A stretch of DNA of 64,000 bases from Cubamyces lactineus. Its lineage: Eukaryota > Basidiomycota > Agaricomycetes > Polyporales > Polyporaceae. The notes beneath the pieces are model-generated. The model ran no database searches. It was not told where the DNA came from and saw only the letters and a program-made list of their open reading frames with translations. This document shows, piece after piece, positions 33,192-46,400 of the stretch. The position numbers were made by a program, and so were the translations under genes. Numbering within the stretch: the stretch's first letter is position 1; each line of letters begins with the position of its first letter. The stretch lies in contig JACDTU010000010.1 in the NCBI GenBank assembly GCA_022376465.1, positions 868,001 through 932,000 on the forward strand, given 5' to 3'.

Positions 33192-34615
33192 ATGCGGTAC
33201 TACGAACAGCGCTATCCGGAGGTCGACGAGCTCGTCATGGTGCAGGTGCGCCAGATCGCCGAGATGGGTGCCTATGTCAAACTCGTATGTCCCTTCCGTC
33301 CACCCCGAGGCCAAATGCCGCTCATCACGCTCATCCAAGTAGCTCGAATATGACAACATAGAGGGAATGATTCTCTTGTCCGAGCTCTCCCGGAGACGTA
33401 TCCGATCGATCCAGAAGCTGATCCGTGTCGGCCGCAATGAAGTCGTCGTCGTCCTCCGTGTCGACAAGGAGAAGGGTATGTGCACCTTCCAGGATAAATC
33501 TACACGCTCAAGTGAACCGATCATGTTCGTTGGGTAGGTTACATTGACCTCTCAAAACGTCGTGTCTCGCCCGAAGACATTGTCAAGTGCGAAGAACGCT
33601 ACATGAAGTCCAAAACCGTTGCCTCCATCATGCGGCACGTCGCCTCCAAGATTCCTTCGCTTGACGGCGAGATCCTGGAGGGCGAGCAAGCGAAGCAGGC
33701 AGAGGCCGAGGCTGCCGAGGCCAAGCGCTCTCGTCGTGCGGCGAAAAAGGAGGGCCATGAGGACGAGCTCCCTCCCGACGAGAGCGCGCCCGGTGCGGGC
33801 GGTGCGAACGAAGAGGCGCGTCTCGAGCAGCTCTACGACCAAATTGCGTGGCCCCTCGGCCGGAAATACGGCCATCCATACGATGCGTTCAAGCTTGCGC
33901 TGACGTACGTCCTGTCCTCACGCATCTCTGCGCGCTGCACAGAATGCGGTCATTTTCCCAGTTATTGACGGACGAATTTGTCCAACAGTGAGCCCGAGAC
34001 CGTGTGGGCATCGCTCCCGAACCCTGTCCCCCAGCCCGTGCTCAACATTCTCACGAGCACAATCGCGCGGCGACTGACGCCACAGCCGATCAAGCTCCGT
34101 GCGGACATTGAGCTTACTTGCTACACCCCCGCGGGCATCGACGCGATCAAGAAAGCGCTCCGCGCAGGCGAGGCACAGAGCAACGAGGCCGTCCCGATCA
34201 AGGCGAAGCTCGTCGCGCCCCCGCTCTACGTTCTTAGCACGAACGCGACGGACAAGGTACGTTCTACATTCGATGTTCTTCCATATTGTCCGCTTGGGGA
34301 GCGGAAGTGATGTGCGGGAATATTTGGGCTGACTTCTAGTGCCTAGTATGCTGCGGTCGACCGGTTGGAGCGTGCTATCGAGGCTATTCAGTCGACAGTT
34401 GAGGACCAGGGCGGTTCCTTGGTCGTGAAGATGAAGGTAAGAACAAACTCTACCCATCTCCGTCTCCCACGACGCATCGCTAATCACACCGATGCCCTTA
34501 CCAGCCAAAAGCCGTCTCCGAGACGGAAGAGCAAGACCTCGCGCAGCTCATGGCGAAGGCGGGCGCGGAGAACGCGGAGGTGTCCGGCGACGAGGACGAC
34601 GAGGAGGCGATTTGA
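33192..34615 (+). CDS. SUI2: Translation initiation factor eIF2 subunit alpha
   Basis: Exons 33192-33284, 33343-33475, 33538-33904, 33989-34256, 34347-34436 and 34505-34615 give 353 residues. The S1 domain is highly conserved ([35 protein letters not shown]). It contains the regulatory loop [10 protein letters not shown]; Ser47 here corresponds to the Ser51 phosphorylated by Gcn2-type kinases. The helical domain ([20 protein letters not shown]) and the C-terminal domain ([34 protein letters not shown]) are intact, ending in the acidic tail DEDDEEAI. Between the S1 and helical domains is an Ala/Glu/Lys-rich linker about 49 residues longer than in human eIF2alpha. eIF2 delivers initiator tRNA to the 40S subunit. 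Its exchange factor subunit eIF2Bgamma is encoded 25 kb downstream. Confidence 0.97.
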
Positions 34616-34991
34616 TGGGATTCCCTCCTTGTAGAAGCTGTAACATCTTACCTTGGCCCTCTTGCACGCACACGCCTACTGTATCACGAGCTTGCTCTGA
34701 TGTGTATGTATCTCTACTGTACCGTCGGCTGAGCTGAAAACCAACACCCCGTGTCGATGGATCTCGTTTGCGCGATGCAATTGTAGGTGGCTCCATGTTT
34801 TGTCCGGTTCACATTATTAGGGGAGGAAACAAGCTCGTTGAAGATGTAGTGTGACATAAGGATATGTACATTGTATACAAGAGGGCTCTGCTAAAAGGAG
34901 CCACAGTGACGGACGACTTTCTACGATAGCGTGATACGTAGTCTATGACTGTCTATGTAAGCCAGGAAGCAGTAAATGTCATCATCAGATT
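34616..34991 (+). other. Convergent intergenic spacer
   Basis: 3' flanks of eIF2alpha and the mitochondrial carrier, which converge here. No other feature seen. Confidence 0.5.
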
Positions 34992-36293
34992 TCATAGGTT
35001 GTTGAGCACTCGGCTGGCCAGCTCGAATCCGAGGAACGTAGCGCCATTGGCGAATGGAGACCTAGTGCCAAGTCAGCTCCCGCCGTTGCTGCAAGGGAAT
35101 GGGTAGGGCGTACCGGATGAGTGTCGGGCCCAAGCCACGCGTGAACGCAGGGAGACCCTCCGTCCGCCATACTGTCCGGACGCAGTCCAGCGTGGATTTA
35201 TACTTTTGCCCCGTTGAGGGGGAGAACCCGTCCGTCTGCATCCGGGACTTGATCATGTCGATGGGGTATATTACCGCCCAGAGCTGTGCCGTACGTCCGT
35301 TAGCATCTGTAGTAAATTTTGCGACGGAAATGGCAACGAAAGAGCGCAACTTACGGCGTAGCCAGCGGCGGCACCGAAGAGGACCGCGTTCGCGGGGTTG
35401 ACCTGGTCTCGCCGGATACCCTTCTTCGCCATCTCGCGCTGCATGAGCTTCTCGTACGCCCAGAAGTAGATACCATAGCCAAGGGCTTCACGCCAGAGCG
35501 TTACGACTTGGCCCTTGTAGATCCCCGCAATGCCATTAGTTGCATAGATTTTCCTCATCGCATCCCATGGTCCGGCGTAAACGGGGTTCGTGGCCGACTG
35601 CGTCTGTAGCCCTGTTGCATATCATACCGACGACGCGCGGTCAGATAGCAAGTCCGCGGTATGATCGGAGCGAGGAGGTACGACGGTACGCACTAATACG
35701 GATGTGTTCAACGGGACCCGAGACGACGCCGTTCGCGAGTCCGGCGAACATGCCAGACACAAACAGCTGACCGCTTCCCAGCGCCATGCCGTCAGGACCA
35801 CCACGTCCGTTGAGGACATTTTGCCGCGCGAAGTAGCGCTTCGAGTACTCGAGCGCGCCGAACTGGATCGAGACGCAGACACCGATGCCGAGGAGCGGTG
35901 TCAGCGTGCCCTTCAGGGAGTGTCGTGGTGTATGAGCACGCGGTGGACGTGGCAAGCGTTGGAGCGCACCAAACCTTGTAGAATGCGAGGGGGCCCTCGT
36001 TCTTGAGGATGCCACCTGCGCAGTGCAGCATGCCGCTGTACGTGCCAGCAGGCGCCGTTTGCATGCGCTGTTCACGACGAATTCGCGTCAGGACGCGCGC
36101 AGAAGGCCGCCACGAGTCTGATGTGGATAGGAACATACCACTTTCACGATGTCAAACGGCTGGCCGACCAGCACCTGTTGTACGCGCGCGGGATTCTGAG
36201 TTAGCAGGTGGGGGTGCTGTGGTCGCGGCGTTCACGTACCTGTGCGATGCCTCCTGCCGTCCCCGCGGTGAGATCCTTCACTGTGCTCGACAT
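34992..36293 (-). CDS. Mitochondrial carrier family protein, YMC1-like
   Basis: The start is MSSTVKDLTAGTAGGIAQ at 36293; the stop is at 34992-34994; several short introns intervene. The three mitochondrial-carrier repeats each carry the PX[DE]XX[KR] signature: QPFDIVKV, GPVEHIRI (degenerate) and YPIDMIKSR. The segment FYKGTLTPLLGIGVCVSIQF, the EALGYGIYFWAYEKL stretch and ANGATFLGFELASRVLN resemble yeast Ymc1/Ymc2 and carnitine/acylcarnitine-type carriers. The protein spans the inner mitochondrial membrane six times. The transported substrate cannot be fixed from sequence; an amino acid, as proposed for Ymc1, is an inference. A well-conserved full-length member, about 300 residues. Confidence 0.9.
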
Positions 36294-36784
36294 GGCGGTG
36301 GTCCTGGGGAGCTAGCGCGAGGAAAAGAGGGAGAATGTGGGCGAGTGAACCGTACGAGGTCAAGCCGTCGAGTCACAGCAAGCGATGTGCAGCACTCGAC
36401 TCGATAAATAGACGAGATGTGGGGAACGCCGTGCACCAGCCAATCAGCGCCCGGCTGTACAAACTTTCTGCGCCTGTTCAGCAAAGCGCGCGCGGATTAG
36501 ATAAGATTTCCCCGACACGCCTCAGCGCACCTCCGCCTACCTCCGCCGTACTGTCTCCGCAGGGCGCACGCCGGGAAAGGCGATCACGATGGTACATACA
36601 TCGTCGGGCATTCATACAGCATGAGCATATAATAACAATGACATATACAACAGAACGAATATTAGAGTCCATCCGCCCAAAATCAGCGAGAGTCCGCTCC
36701 CTCGACGGGGACTGATCCTACAATGCGCGATGTGTGAGCCCAATGCCCTCCCGAGCTCGTGTCGTGTCGTCCCCCCGCCCGTCG
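36294..36784 (+). other. Intergenic spacer
   Basis: Promoter side of the carrier gene and 3' flank of the small minus-strand gene. No additional gene recognised. Confidence 0.5.
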
Positions 36785-37257
36785 TCAGAGCTTCCCCTTG
36801 GCTTTCCTCTCGGGCGATCGCCCCGCCGTGTTCCACCTGATGGGGTTCACATATTTCTCCTTGGCTAGAGCGTCCGCCATCCGCCATTTCCGCTGTGCCT
36901 CTGATGATTCGCGCATCCATGCCTGAGCGATGGCTTGGGCGGGCGTGAGTGCACTACGCGCAGCAGTGGTGGTCTGTGTGCGCGTCGGTGTGGGACGTTG
37001 TGGGCGCGTAGGCGTCGGTGGATCTGATGGCATCTGTGCGCGTATGCAAAAAGGACGTCAGTAATGGCCGGTAAAAAGACCGGACGGCGAGCGACGCATA
37101 CAATAGTCGTGAAGGGGTCATAAACATGGCCTAGCGTCGCGCAAAGTTCGTTCTTATATAACACGAACGCGAGCAGCGCCTCGCTATCGAAGATCGCATG
37201 ACCTTTCCTCCCTCGATGCGCCGTTGGAATGCAGAGCATCGAGCGGGGAAAGTACAT
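36785..37257 (-). CDS. Hypothetical protein, two visible exons, 5' end uncertain
   Basis: Two exons join in phase: one ending at 37102 (KGHAIFDSEALLAFVLYKNE, LGHVYDPFTTI) and a terminal exon 37033-36785. The latter is Pro/Thr-rich at first, then charged and helical (AIAQAWMRESSEAQRKWRM) and ends RSPERKAKGKL. If the ATG at 37257 (MYFPRSMLCIPTAHRG) is the start, the product is 134 residues. Upstream minus-strand stretches also look coding-like, so the gene may extend further right, towards 38.4 kb. No family recognised. Confidence 0.4.
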
Positions 37258-38443
37258 AGGAACTTCCGTAAACAGACCGCGGCGTCCTCACAATGGCCGG
37301 CCAAATAAGGAAATCTCAAGGGGGATCGGGTGGAATGCGTCGTGTGTAGCGGTGAATGATGAGGAAGAAACGCCATACCATGCTGCACATCCATGGGGAA
37401 CGAGGCAGGAACATCATGAATGGAACACGGCGGGTATGGAGGAAGGCGACTTCAAAGGCTCGGGCGGGGGAGGAAGAGGGGGCTGCCTGGCCGTCCCTTC
37501 TCGCGAGCGGTGGTTTTGTAGCCTCCAAGCCGTGAATATTGGCTTGAGAAGATCCATTAAGGGCAGCGGCCCGTTGCCAAAAACGCGGCTAATGACTCTC
37601 GTTGCGTTCTCAAAATGACGGACAATGGTGAGATCCCCTCGAGATGCAATGCCGGAAGTGATCCAACGTACCTCATCAGGAATTCTCAATCAACGCAGCA
37701 AGGCCGGTGCGACATTGACCATTGTGCCAGAGTCATCCCATTTCTTGAGACAGCACAGGTGTCAAACAGGATATGGCCATGACTTCCCGAGCCTCGGGAT
37801 GTCCCAGGTTCGACGTTCTTGGGGCCGCACCGAAAACATGCGGTCGCAGGCGCGCCCTGCCAACGGGCGTGTGAGTGCCCTAGAACGTTTGTGCGCTAGC
37901 GACGCAGATACTGTCCACGCTCGCACATGTCTCTTGAGACAAGTGAAGGTCGAAGAACTGCGTATGTTTTCTTTGCAATTGACAGTAAACGTATTGGGAC
38001 GGTGTGGTTAGCCGGCAACTTACCGTGACTTTGACGCCGGCGGCAACCTCGGGCTTTTGAGGCGGGGCTGGCGGTCCGGAGCGTCACCACCGTTCCCCAC
38101 AGCGAGCTCAGGTCCAAAGTCGATGTCGCCCGCAATCTCATCTCTGAGCCTCAGAAATCCGACATATTGCGCTCCGCAGTGTGCATCGGGCATCGGGTAA
38201 CCAACTCTCAAATCCTCTCGTGCATCCAGGATTCCGATTAGTAGGATTATCGTCATCACAATACGTGAGTAAGCCACTCGTCAGCTGGGGCATTCGACCC
38301 CGAGCGTGCCGTCTCTTGCGACATTCTAACCCGAGCATCTCATATCTTATCCGCAACATAAAGCCTTGCGGCTGCTCACCACCATCCCCAAGCACCATCA
38401 CCATTCACCGCCAGGTTCTGTATCGCCAGCTGTCCAGGTTCTC
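37258..38443 (-). other. Interval with unresolved coding-like minus-strand segments
   Basis: Minus-strand pieces such as RHFENATRVISRVFGNGPLP (near 37.57-37.63 kb) and YVGFLRLRDEIAGDIDFGPE (near 38.1 kb) have natural-looking composition. The latter exon ends at a GTAAGT donor near 38023. I could not join them into one frame or identify a family. They may be 5' exons of the gene at 36785 or a decayed gene. The far right must also contain the NADH pyrophosphatase promoter. Confidence 0.3.
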
Positions 38444-40183
<1,740 letters not shown>

Positions 40184-41068
40184 ACTGGCTTGCGCCCGGA
40201 TCGATGCCGGACGCCTCAGGTCGCGGGTCAAGATGCAGCTGTGTGTGAAGGACGCGCACACACGGGTGATCACGATGGCGATGGCGATGAGATCCGGCGA
40301 GATAGACGTGTAGAATACAAAGGGAGATGAATATGTACAAATGAATGAGGGTGTATACAACAACGTTGACTGGAATCTGTGCGCGGCGTACTTTATCACA
40401 TACACGAGGGCGGCGCCTGGTATATCTAGACGGGAAGCGATGACTGATAAGTGATTGGACGGCGGTCAAGTAGGTGACGCATCCCCTGCGGGATGCCTGC
40501 AAAAACGAGAGGGGTGTAAGGGTTGCCTACTGCAAGGCTCCGGGCGACTCGGCAATGATAGGTAGACAGGCGAATAGCGGGCCTTCGAGGCACATCGAGC
40601 CCGGCCCAGCGGGGCAACAAGGGAAACATGCAAGAACGCCACGACGCGAGCAAGCTGGATATCCTTAGGACGAGCCGCCACGAGGCCTCTCGTCCGGGCG
40701 GTACGTCCAGATGCTGGGACGCCAGACCACAAGGTCGTCTCCGTCCTGTTTGACACGCACACGCAAAACAAAGCACGGTCAGCGCATTCCGCTCTCCAAT
40801 TCAATTCAGTCGCGGTGATTCACCGCGGGCACGCACCTCGGGTGCCGTTGGGCGGTCGTATCCGGTGGGCCCACGTGCACTCTGGTGGTGCGCAGTAGCG
40901 GGGAACGGCTCGCTGCGTGCATGGCGTGCCTCAGACACTGGGCGTGTCGCAGGAAGCGCAGAAGGACCAGGGCTGGTCAGCGCCCGTATTGACTGGCCGT
41001 GCATGAATGGTTGTGGGCTATGGAGCAGTGGCGATGGCAAGGCGCTCGGCGTTGGACTAAGGACGGGT
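40184..41068 (+). other. Intergenic interval with possible minus-strand 3' exon
   Basis: The minus-strand frame 40801-41088 is open and Pro/Ser-rich (SPTPSALPSPLLHSPQPFMH) and might be a 3' exon of the gene at 41069. I could not find a donor in matching phase. The remainder shows no gene. Confidence 0.35.
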
Positions 41069-42166
41069 CTATTCTGGACGCCTGGCAAAAGAGACTATAG
41101 GACAGAAGATGGGCATCAGCGACTTCCGACGATGTGCGAGGATAAGCCGTACGCGCTGGGGTTGCTGCCGCTGCATGTTCATTTGTTCTTCGTCTTCTGC
41201 GATCCGGCGCACGTCGCGCTGCATCCGCCGCTGGAGCGTAATATTTCGTCCTGCCCGTCTCGTCTTCTTCTTCTTAGTCTGGCCTTCGCCGGCCTGGGCC
41301 CCCGTCTGAGCGTCATCTTGCTCGAAATCGTCTGCATCCTCTCCGGCCTCTGCTGCGAAGTCACTTGATGCCTGGCTCTGAGGAGAAGTGGAAAGCGGTG
41401 TTCCCGGCATGATGCGTTCGCCCGCGATGGCATCATTGGCGGCCCCCCGCCTCGTGGGCACTGGAAGCCTCTGGGTGCCCGCACCGCCCCTTGATGCATT
41501 TGTCGAGTTGTTCGCCATAGCACAGGACACAGATTCAGAGAGCGGAGGCTTGGGCTCAGACTCGGACGCTGGCTGAGAGACGAGTGGTCCCGCGGAAGAA
41601 GTGGGGGTAGAATCCCTCGAGGGAGAAGAGCTCAGCCGTGGAGAGGGTCCCAAAGTACCAGAGCCGAAAGCGACGCATGACTGCAAGCACGTTGCGTCGC
41701 CAGTTCCGCGTTGTGCGAGAGGATCCGGGATTGTCGCCAGAGAAGCAGGCTGGGGCTCGTCAGGATCCGCTGAGCGCCGCTCAATCCCCTCCGAACTGTC
41801 CGGTTCAGGCTTTGGCGTGCCGGTGCGCAACAGGTGGGTGAAACGAGGAAAGCGGTCGGTAGAGTGCTGGGTGTACGCCAGAGAGTCAACCCGGGTGCTT
41901 GGTGCGGGCATCGGCGTGAGAGAACGGAGGGAAGCAGGAGAAGCGGACAGTGCTGAGGTCATCACACGCGACCGAGGACCAGAGATCCGTGCCGTGAGAA
42001 CGTCGCCAAGGGGCCAAGCGGTGTGTCTAGAGGAATCCTGATCCCGAATGGGTGTCCAGTATGTGAGCGTGAGGTTGAGAGCCATTGACCGCCTGGAGTC
42101 TGAAGACGTAGACACCTCTCCTCGATAGCACGAGGCGCCGGACGAAGTCGAATCAAGTGTTACCAT
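41069..42166 (-). CDS. Hypothetical low-complexity nuclear-type protein
   Basis: An ATG-initiated frame of 365 residues (MVTLDSTSSGASCYRG), mostly Ser/Pro/Thr/Ala-rich. The C-terminal part is acidic then strongly basic (EDADDFEQDDAQTG, TKKKKTRRAGRNITLQRRMQ), followed by a Gln/Arg helix (EDEEQMNMQRQQPQRVR). This suggests a disordered, possibly nuclear, nucleic-acid-associated protein. The upstream frame remains open past the ATG, so an additional 5' exon is possible; the 3' end may splice into the 40.8-41.1 kb region. No domain recognised. Confidence 0.45.
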   Translation of the reverse strand: MVTLDSTSSGASCYRGEVSTSSDSRRSMALNLTLTYWTPIRDQDSSRHTAWPLGDVLTARISGPRSRVMTSALSASPASLRSLTPMPAPSTRVDSLAYTQHSTDRFPRFTHLLRTGTPKPEPDSSEGIERRSADPDEPQPASLATIPDPLAQRGTGDATCLQSCVAFGSGTLGPSPRLSSSPSRDSTPTSSAGPLVSQPASESEPKPPLSESVSCAMANNSTNASRGGAGTQRLPVPTRRGAANDAIAGERIMPGTPLSTSPQSQASSDFAAEAGEDADDFEQDDAQTGAQAGEGQTKKKKTRRAGRNITLQRRMQRDVRRIAEDEEQMNMQRQQPQRVRLILAHRRKSLMPIFCPIVSFARRPE

Positions 42167-43401
42167 AGGACGAACGATGCAGATGTTGTCATGTTCTTTT
42201 GCGATCGCCGGAGCCTTCTCGCCCGCTTGGGCAGGCCGATGTCTGTCTGGAAGAGGTCGGCATCAAATCGTTTTCATAATGGGAGCTGCTGAACTCACTT
42301 GCAAGGACGACCATGACTGCGCATAGGAGAGTGGCGCCGGGCTGAGATGAAGGCGCTTGTGGCGGAAATGAGGGAATTACAGTGCGTAGAGGCAAGTGGA
42401 ACGCGAGTTGTGTGGGGCGAACGTTACCGGGAGATCGGTATGAGACAAGATTTAGACTACCGGGAGACTTGTTGGGACGATGGGCGTGTAATGGACGAGG
42501 CAGACGCGCTCCGACAGGCCGAAGATCAAGAGCGTATTGCGCGCTGATCGTAGCGTGTGTTCAAAAGCACACAGGGAAAGGCGTGTTGAAGAGTGGGTGT
42601 CTGCGAGAGCTAGAATGGTGGCGTCTAGGGAGGGGTGAGCCGGGTGGAGAGGCCGCAAAGCCGAAGAGCTCGGGTTCCTCGAGGTGGTAGGGTTCAGGAG
42701 AGGGCAATGTTGCGCAAAGCTGGGAATGAAAACACGAGCCCAGGACGAGGAAGTGGTTCGCGGGGAAGAAAGGTTGGGTTGAGTTGCCGACTGGGGCGAA
42801 ACACGTTCGACACCGGTTGGGACGAGAAGCGGACTGGTATGACGAAACGACCGCCGGCCCACGGCCTGTGCGTCCGCTTGATTACTACCATATTCACTCA
42901 CCCTGTCAACCCGCGCGAGGACACCGTGATGGGGTTCGCATTCCTCCAATGGGCAGGACACGCTGCAACGCGTGCCCAAGGGGTCCCAGGAGGGTGAGAA
43001 CGCGTTACAAGCCGTGTGGGCCCCGTTGGACGCACTACGACGACTGTAGAACCGCGTACGGCACTGATGGGCGGCGGTGAATAACCGCATGGCCCATCTA
43101 CCCAAGCCTATCAAGCGCCCATAATGGCGGACGGCGTCACGGGACCGTGGGCGCGAATCCCGATGCTGATCGTGGCAGCCACACTCGCTCAGAAGCGCCC
43201 ATCCAGAGGTGGCTTCAGCTCGACATGAGCGCCCTACTAGCACGGCGTACAAGTGCTACAGTACTCGCTCAGCTTCGGCGTATTTGACTCTCTTCTGGAC
43301 TGGCGGCTTGATTTCTTGGGCCTGTGTTATCCTGAGGCTTTGACATTTACTTCTCAACTGGGCTCGGGGCCAAAGACGCGTCCCTTCTCATCCACAAATC
43401 C
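42167..43401 (+). other. Intergenic region between divergent genes
   Basis: About 1.2 kb between the low-complexity gene (minus) and the H3K9 methyltransferase (plus). A 266-codon minus-strand frame (42452-43252) lacks an ATG at its start and has no recognisable domain; it is treated as non-coding. Confidence 0.4.
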
Positions 43402-46400
43402 ATGCGGGCCGTGTCGATCCCAACTTGGACTGCACTCAGAGGTCAGCCGCCGCTCGTGCCAATCCTGCCACGCGCCCGTCTTTCTGACACCTTTGTTCTC
43501 TATCTGGCATTACAGATCAAACGGAGAGCTCGGCTGCACCTTCGGAGGACGAACTTCAGTCACACGCCTCTCAGGAGATGGATGAGATCGTTTCTCCTCC
43601 TCCTGCTCGCCAGCGTATGTCCCAGCGGGGGAGGCAGATCAATGTAGCAGCCCCGTCCACATCTCGTGTTGCGAATACGAATACGAATACGAATATGCAG
43701 GGCTCGAGTCATGGAGTAAAGCACACAAGTACAGGTGTGTACCTCATCTACGCAAAGTTGCTTCGTATTCATTCATAATCCCAAACGCCGGACATATCGT
43801 CCCAATCAGCAAACGCACGACGCCTACTCTCTGGCAGCGATGAAGAAGAGGAGCTCCGCCCCAAGAAGAGGAAGAGACGCATAGTCGACCCACAAAAGGG
43901 GCCTGCCGCCGCAAAACCGCGAGCTTCCCTCGATGGACGAAACCCAACCGACGGCATGCGTGCTGGTCCGTCTTCCCAAGCCCCTGCCTCTGCCCCTGCT
44001 TTGCCTCGTTCTGCTATGTTTAACTCAGATGCAGCGCGAGAAGCACGACGACAAAGGAGGGTCACGATGGACACCGGCATATTGGGGAGCACTAGCACAC
44101 AGCCCGGTACGAGTTCACAAGTCAGCCGTGCGGCTGACAAGCAGACGAGTGCCGGCGGGCCGTCCGCCTCAAGCCTCCGACTACCTCGGACGAATGCAGA
44201 CACCCCTCTACAACGAGCGCAGGCCAGGCGCAAATCGACGAATCTGACTGGTAGACCAGGTGAAGAGCCATCTGGGGCAGGTACGAGGAATATCATAGTG
44301 GTCTTTGCTACATAGCGCGAGGTGCTGAGCGGTCTGAACAGGCCTTAGCCGTCCACGCGCACCGCCTTCTAAGGCTCCTGCTCCGTCAGAAATTATCGAG
44401 ATCCTTGACAGTGATGACGAGCCTCCACCTTCTACTCAGCCAACAGCAGTGCCTAAAGCACCGGCGCCGCCTCCGAGACCAAACATCCCGCGCAGGACAA
44501 AGTACAAAACTGTACCCGTGCCTCGATACAGGGAGGATAACGGTATAATCATATTGGACGACGACGACGATCCACCGCCGCCGCCTCTGGCAACGCAATC
44601 TATCAACAATGCCAAACCCACTGCACCTACGTCAAATACACTCCTGGCTAGGGAAGCGTCGCCTGTACGGCAGGTTCCTCCGCGTCAATCGCCCTCGACA
44701 TCTGTAACTCGCCGCTCGCAAACGCCGGTGTCAGCAGTTACACATGTCGAGGTTGCGAGCGAGCATGCAGCGCCCGCGCCAGATGTCCAGGACGTCGAGA
44801 TGGCGGAGGAGGAGCCTCCCGGACTTGATACGCATGCAGAGCCTGTTCCGCCTGAAGAGCCGGCGGTGGTAGATGCGCAGCCTATGGACGGCGTTGCCAC
44901 TTCTGAGGTACACGCTGAGCCTGACGAGCCGCCAGATGGCGATATCGCGATGGACGAGCCTTCGGTACCTCTGGACGACCAGGTGGACTTGGTACAGAAT
45001 TCGGCGGACACTACCGTTCGCTCCCCATCACCTCCTGCGCCGCCCGTAAACGAGGCCTCTTCGGAACCTCTAATAGCCTCCCAGGGCAGGTCGGAGGAAG
45101 CGAAAGAGGCTGCTCGGGACAGCGCTCTGCTTCCAACAGTCGTGCCAAGCAGCTCGGAAGGCGTGACACCGTCTTCGGTACCGCCTGAGCCGCTGCTTGC
45201 TAGTATATCCTTTGAGCCCAAGGACGACACCGCCGGCCAACCTCTTCAACCCCCCCAACCACAACTTCAACCTGCTCTCCCCGCCTCTGTTCTCCCCTCT
45301 GGGCCGCGCGACGGGACCGAAAGTCCAGTATCCGCGATGTTGGACCCACCGCTGAAAGACCTGAGCATCTCAGATATCTCAGCAACATCGCCCCGGACTG
45401 GGACATCACCGCCCGGTAAGTTTCTCTTGCCATTATCATGTGTACACGCAGTTAAATTTCTGTAGTAACGTCTCCTGAGCCACCCGTTCCAACTGCGAAG
45501 TCACCACCACCTGCAACCGCGAAGGCTCCATCATCTGCAACTCCGAATCCATCAACTCCCCAACGTCCCGCACTGCCCAGAGTACAGATCAAGAGCTTCT
45601 TGTACGGCGGACCGGACGGATTCTTCGCACCCGTCCATCGTCTCTCTCAGAAACGTCTCAGTCAAGCCTCCCCTTTGTCTCAGGGATCGAATGTGGGAAC
45701 CTCCACTTCGAAACCTGGTTCAAGGACTTCTGGTAGCCTTTCTCCGACAGCAAGCCGAGTTGGACGGGCGACGAAGCCTCCACCGTCTTCTTCTCAGGGT
45801 GGGCAGGAACGATCGAGCTCGTCTACAGCGCCTAGTCGCAATTTGACTGGGACACCGCCTCAAGACACAGCAGAGAAGCCTCGGGCAGAGGCTTCTCAGA
45901 TGCTCGAGGAGCAGCCTGCGGCGCCTGTGGGGGCGGAGGTTCCCATCTCGAGGGCCAAGAGCCCCGCAGAGGAGACCACCCCTCAGGCGGTCGTCGCGGC
46001 TGATGCCCCTCTTCTCGAACGTCAGGAGGATCATCCCATGGAAGACAGTGTCAAGGGAACGCAGGAGCCTGCCCCTCGATTGGAAGCCCGCGTTTTCCCC
46101 GGTGAGGCTGGCGTTGAGAGTGTGACAGGAACGTCCGCCGCAGTGCCAAATTCGGCCCTAGAGTCGTCAGCCTCTGCGGCGCGCCCTTCCACTCAGGTAG
46201 TGTCGTCGGCGGAGGAAGAGGCGCAGGCGTCGGCCTTGCCTGTGCAGGCAAAGGAGACTTCGGGTGCGGAACGCAGCGACACGCCTCCTCCTACCGAGGA
46301 ACTGTCCCAGTCGCGCACGCTGTCGCAGATTATCAGGAAAGCTGTCAATGAGATCGCGAGGAACGAGGTCATAGACCTTACCTTCGACGACTCGGACAGC

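Noticed and set aside
42452..43252. 266-codon minus-strand ORF
   Set aside because: It begins with a TTG rather than ATG, shows no conserved motif, and lies in the divergent intergenic region; treated as fortuitous.
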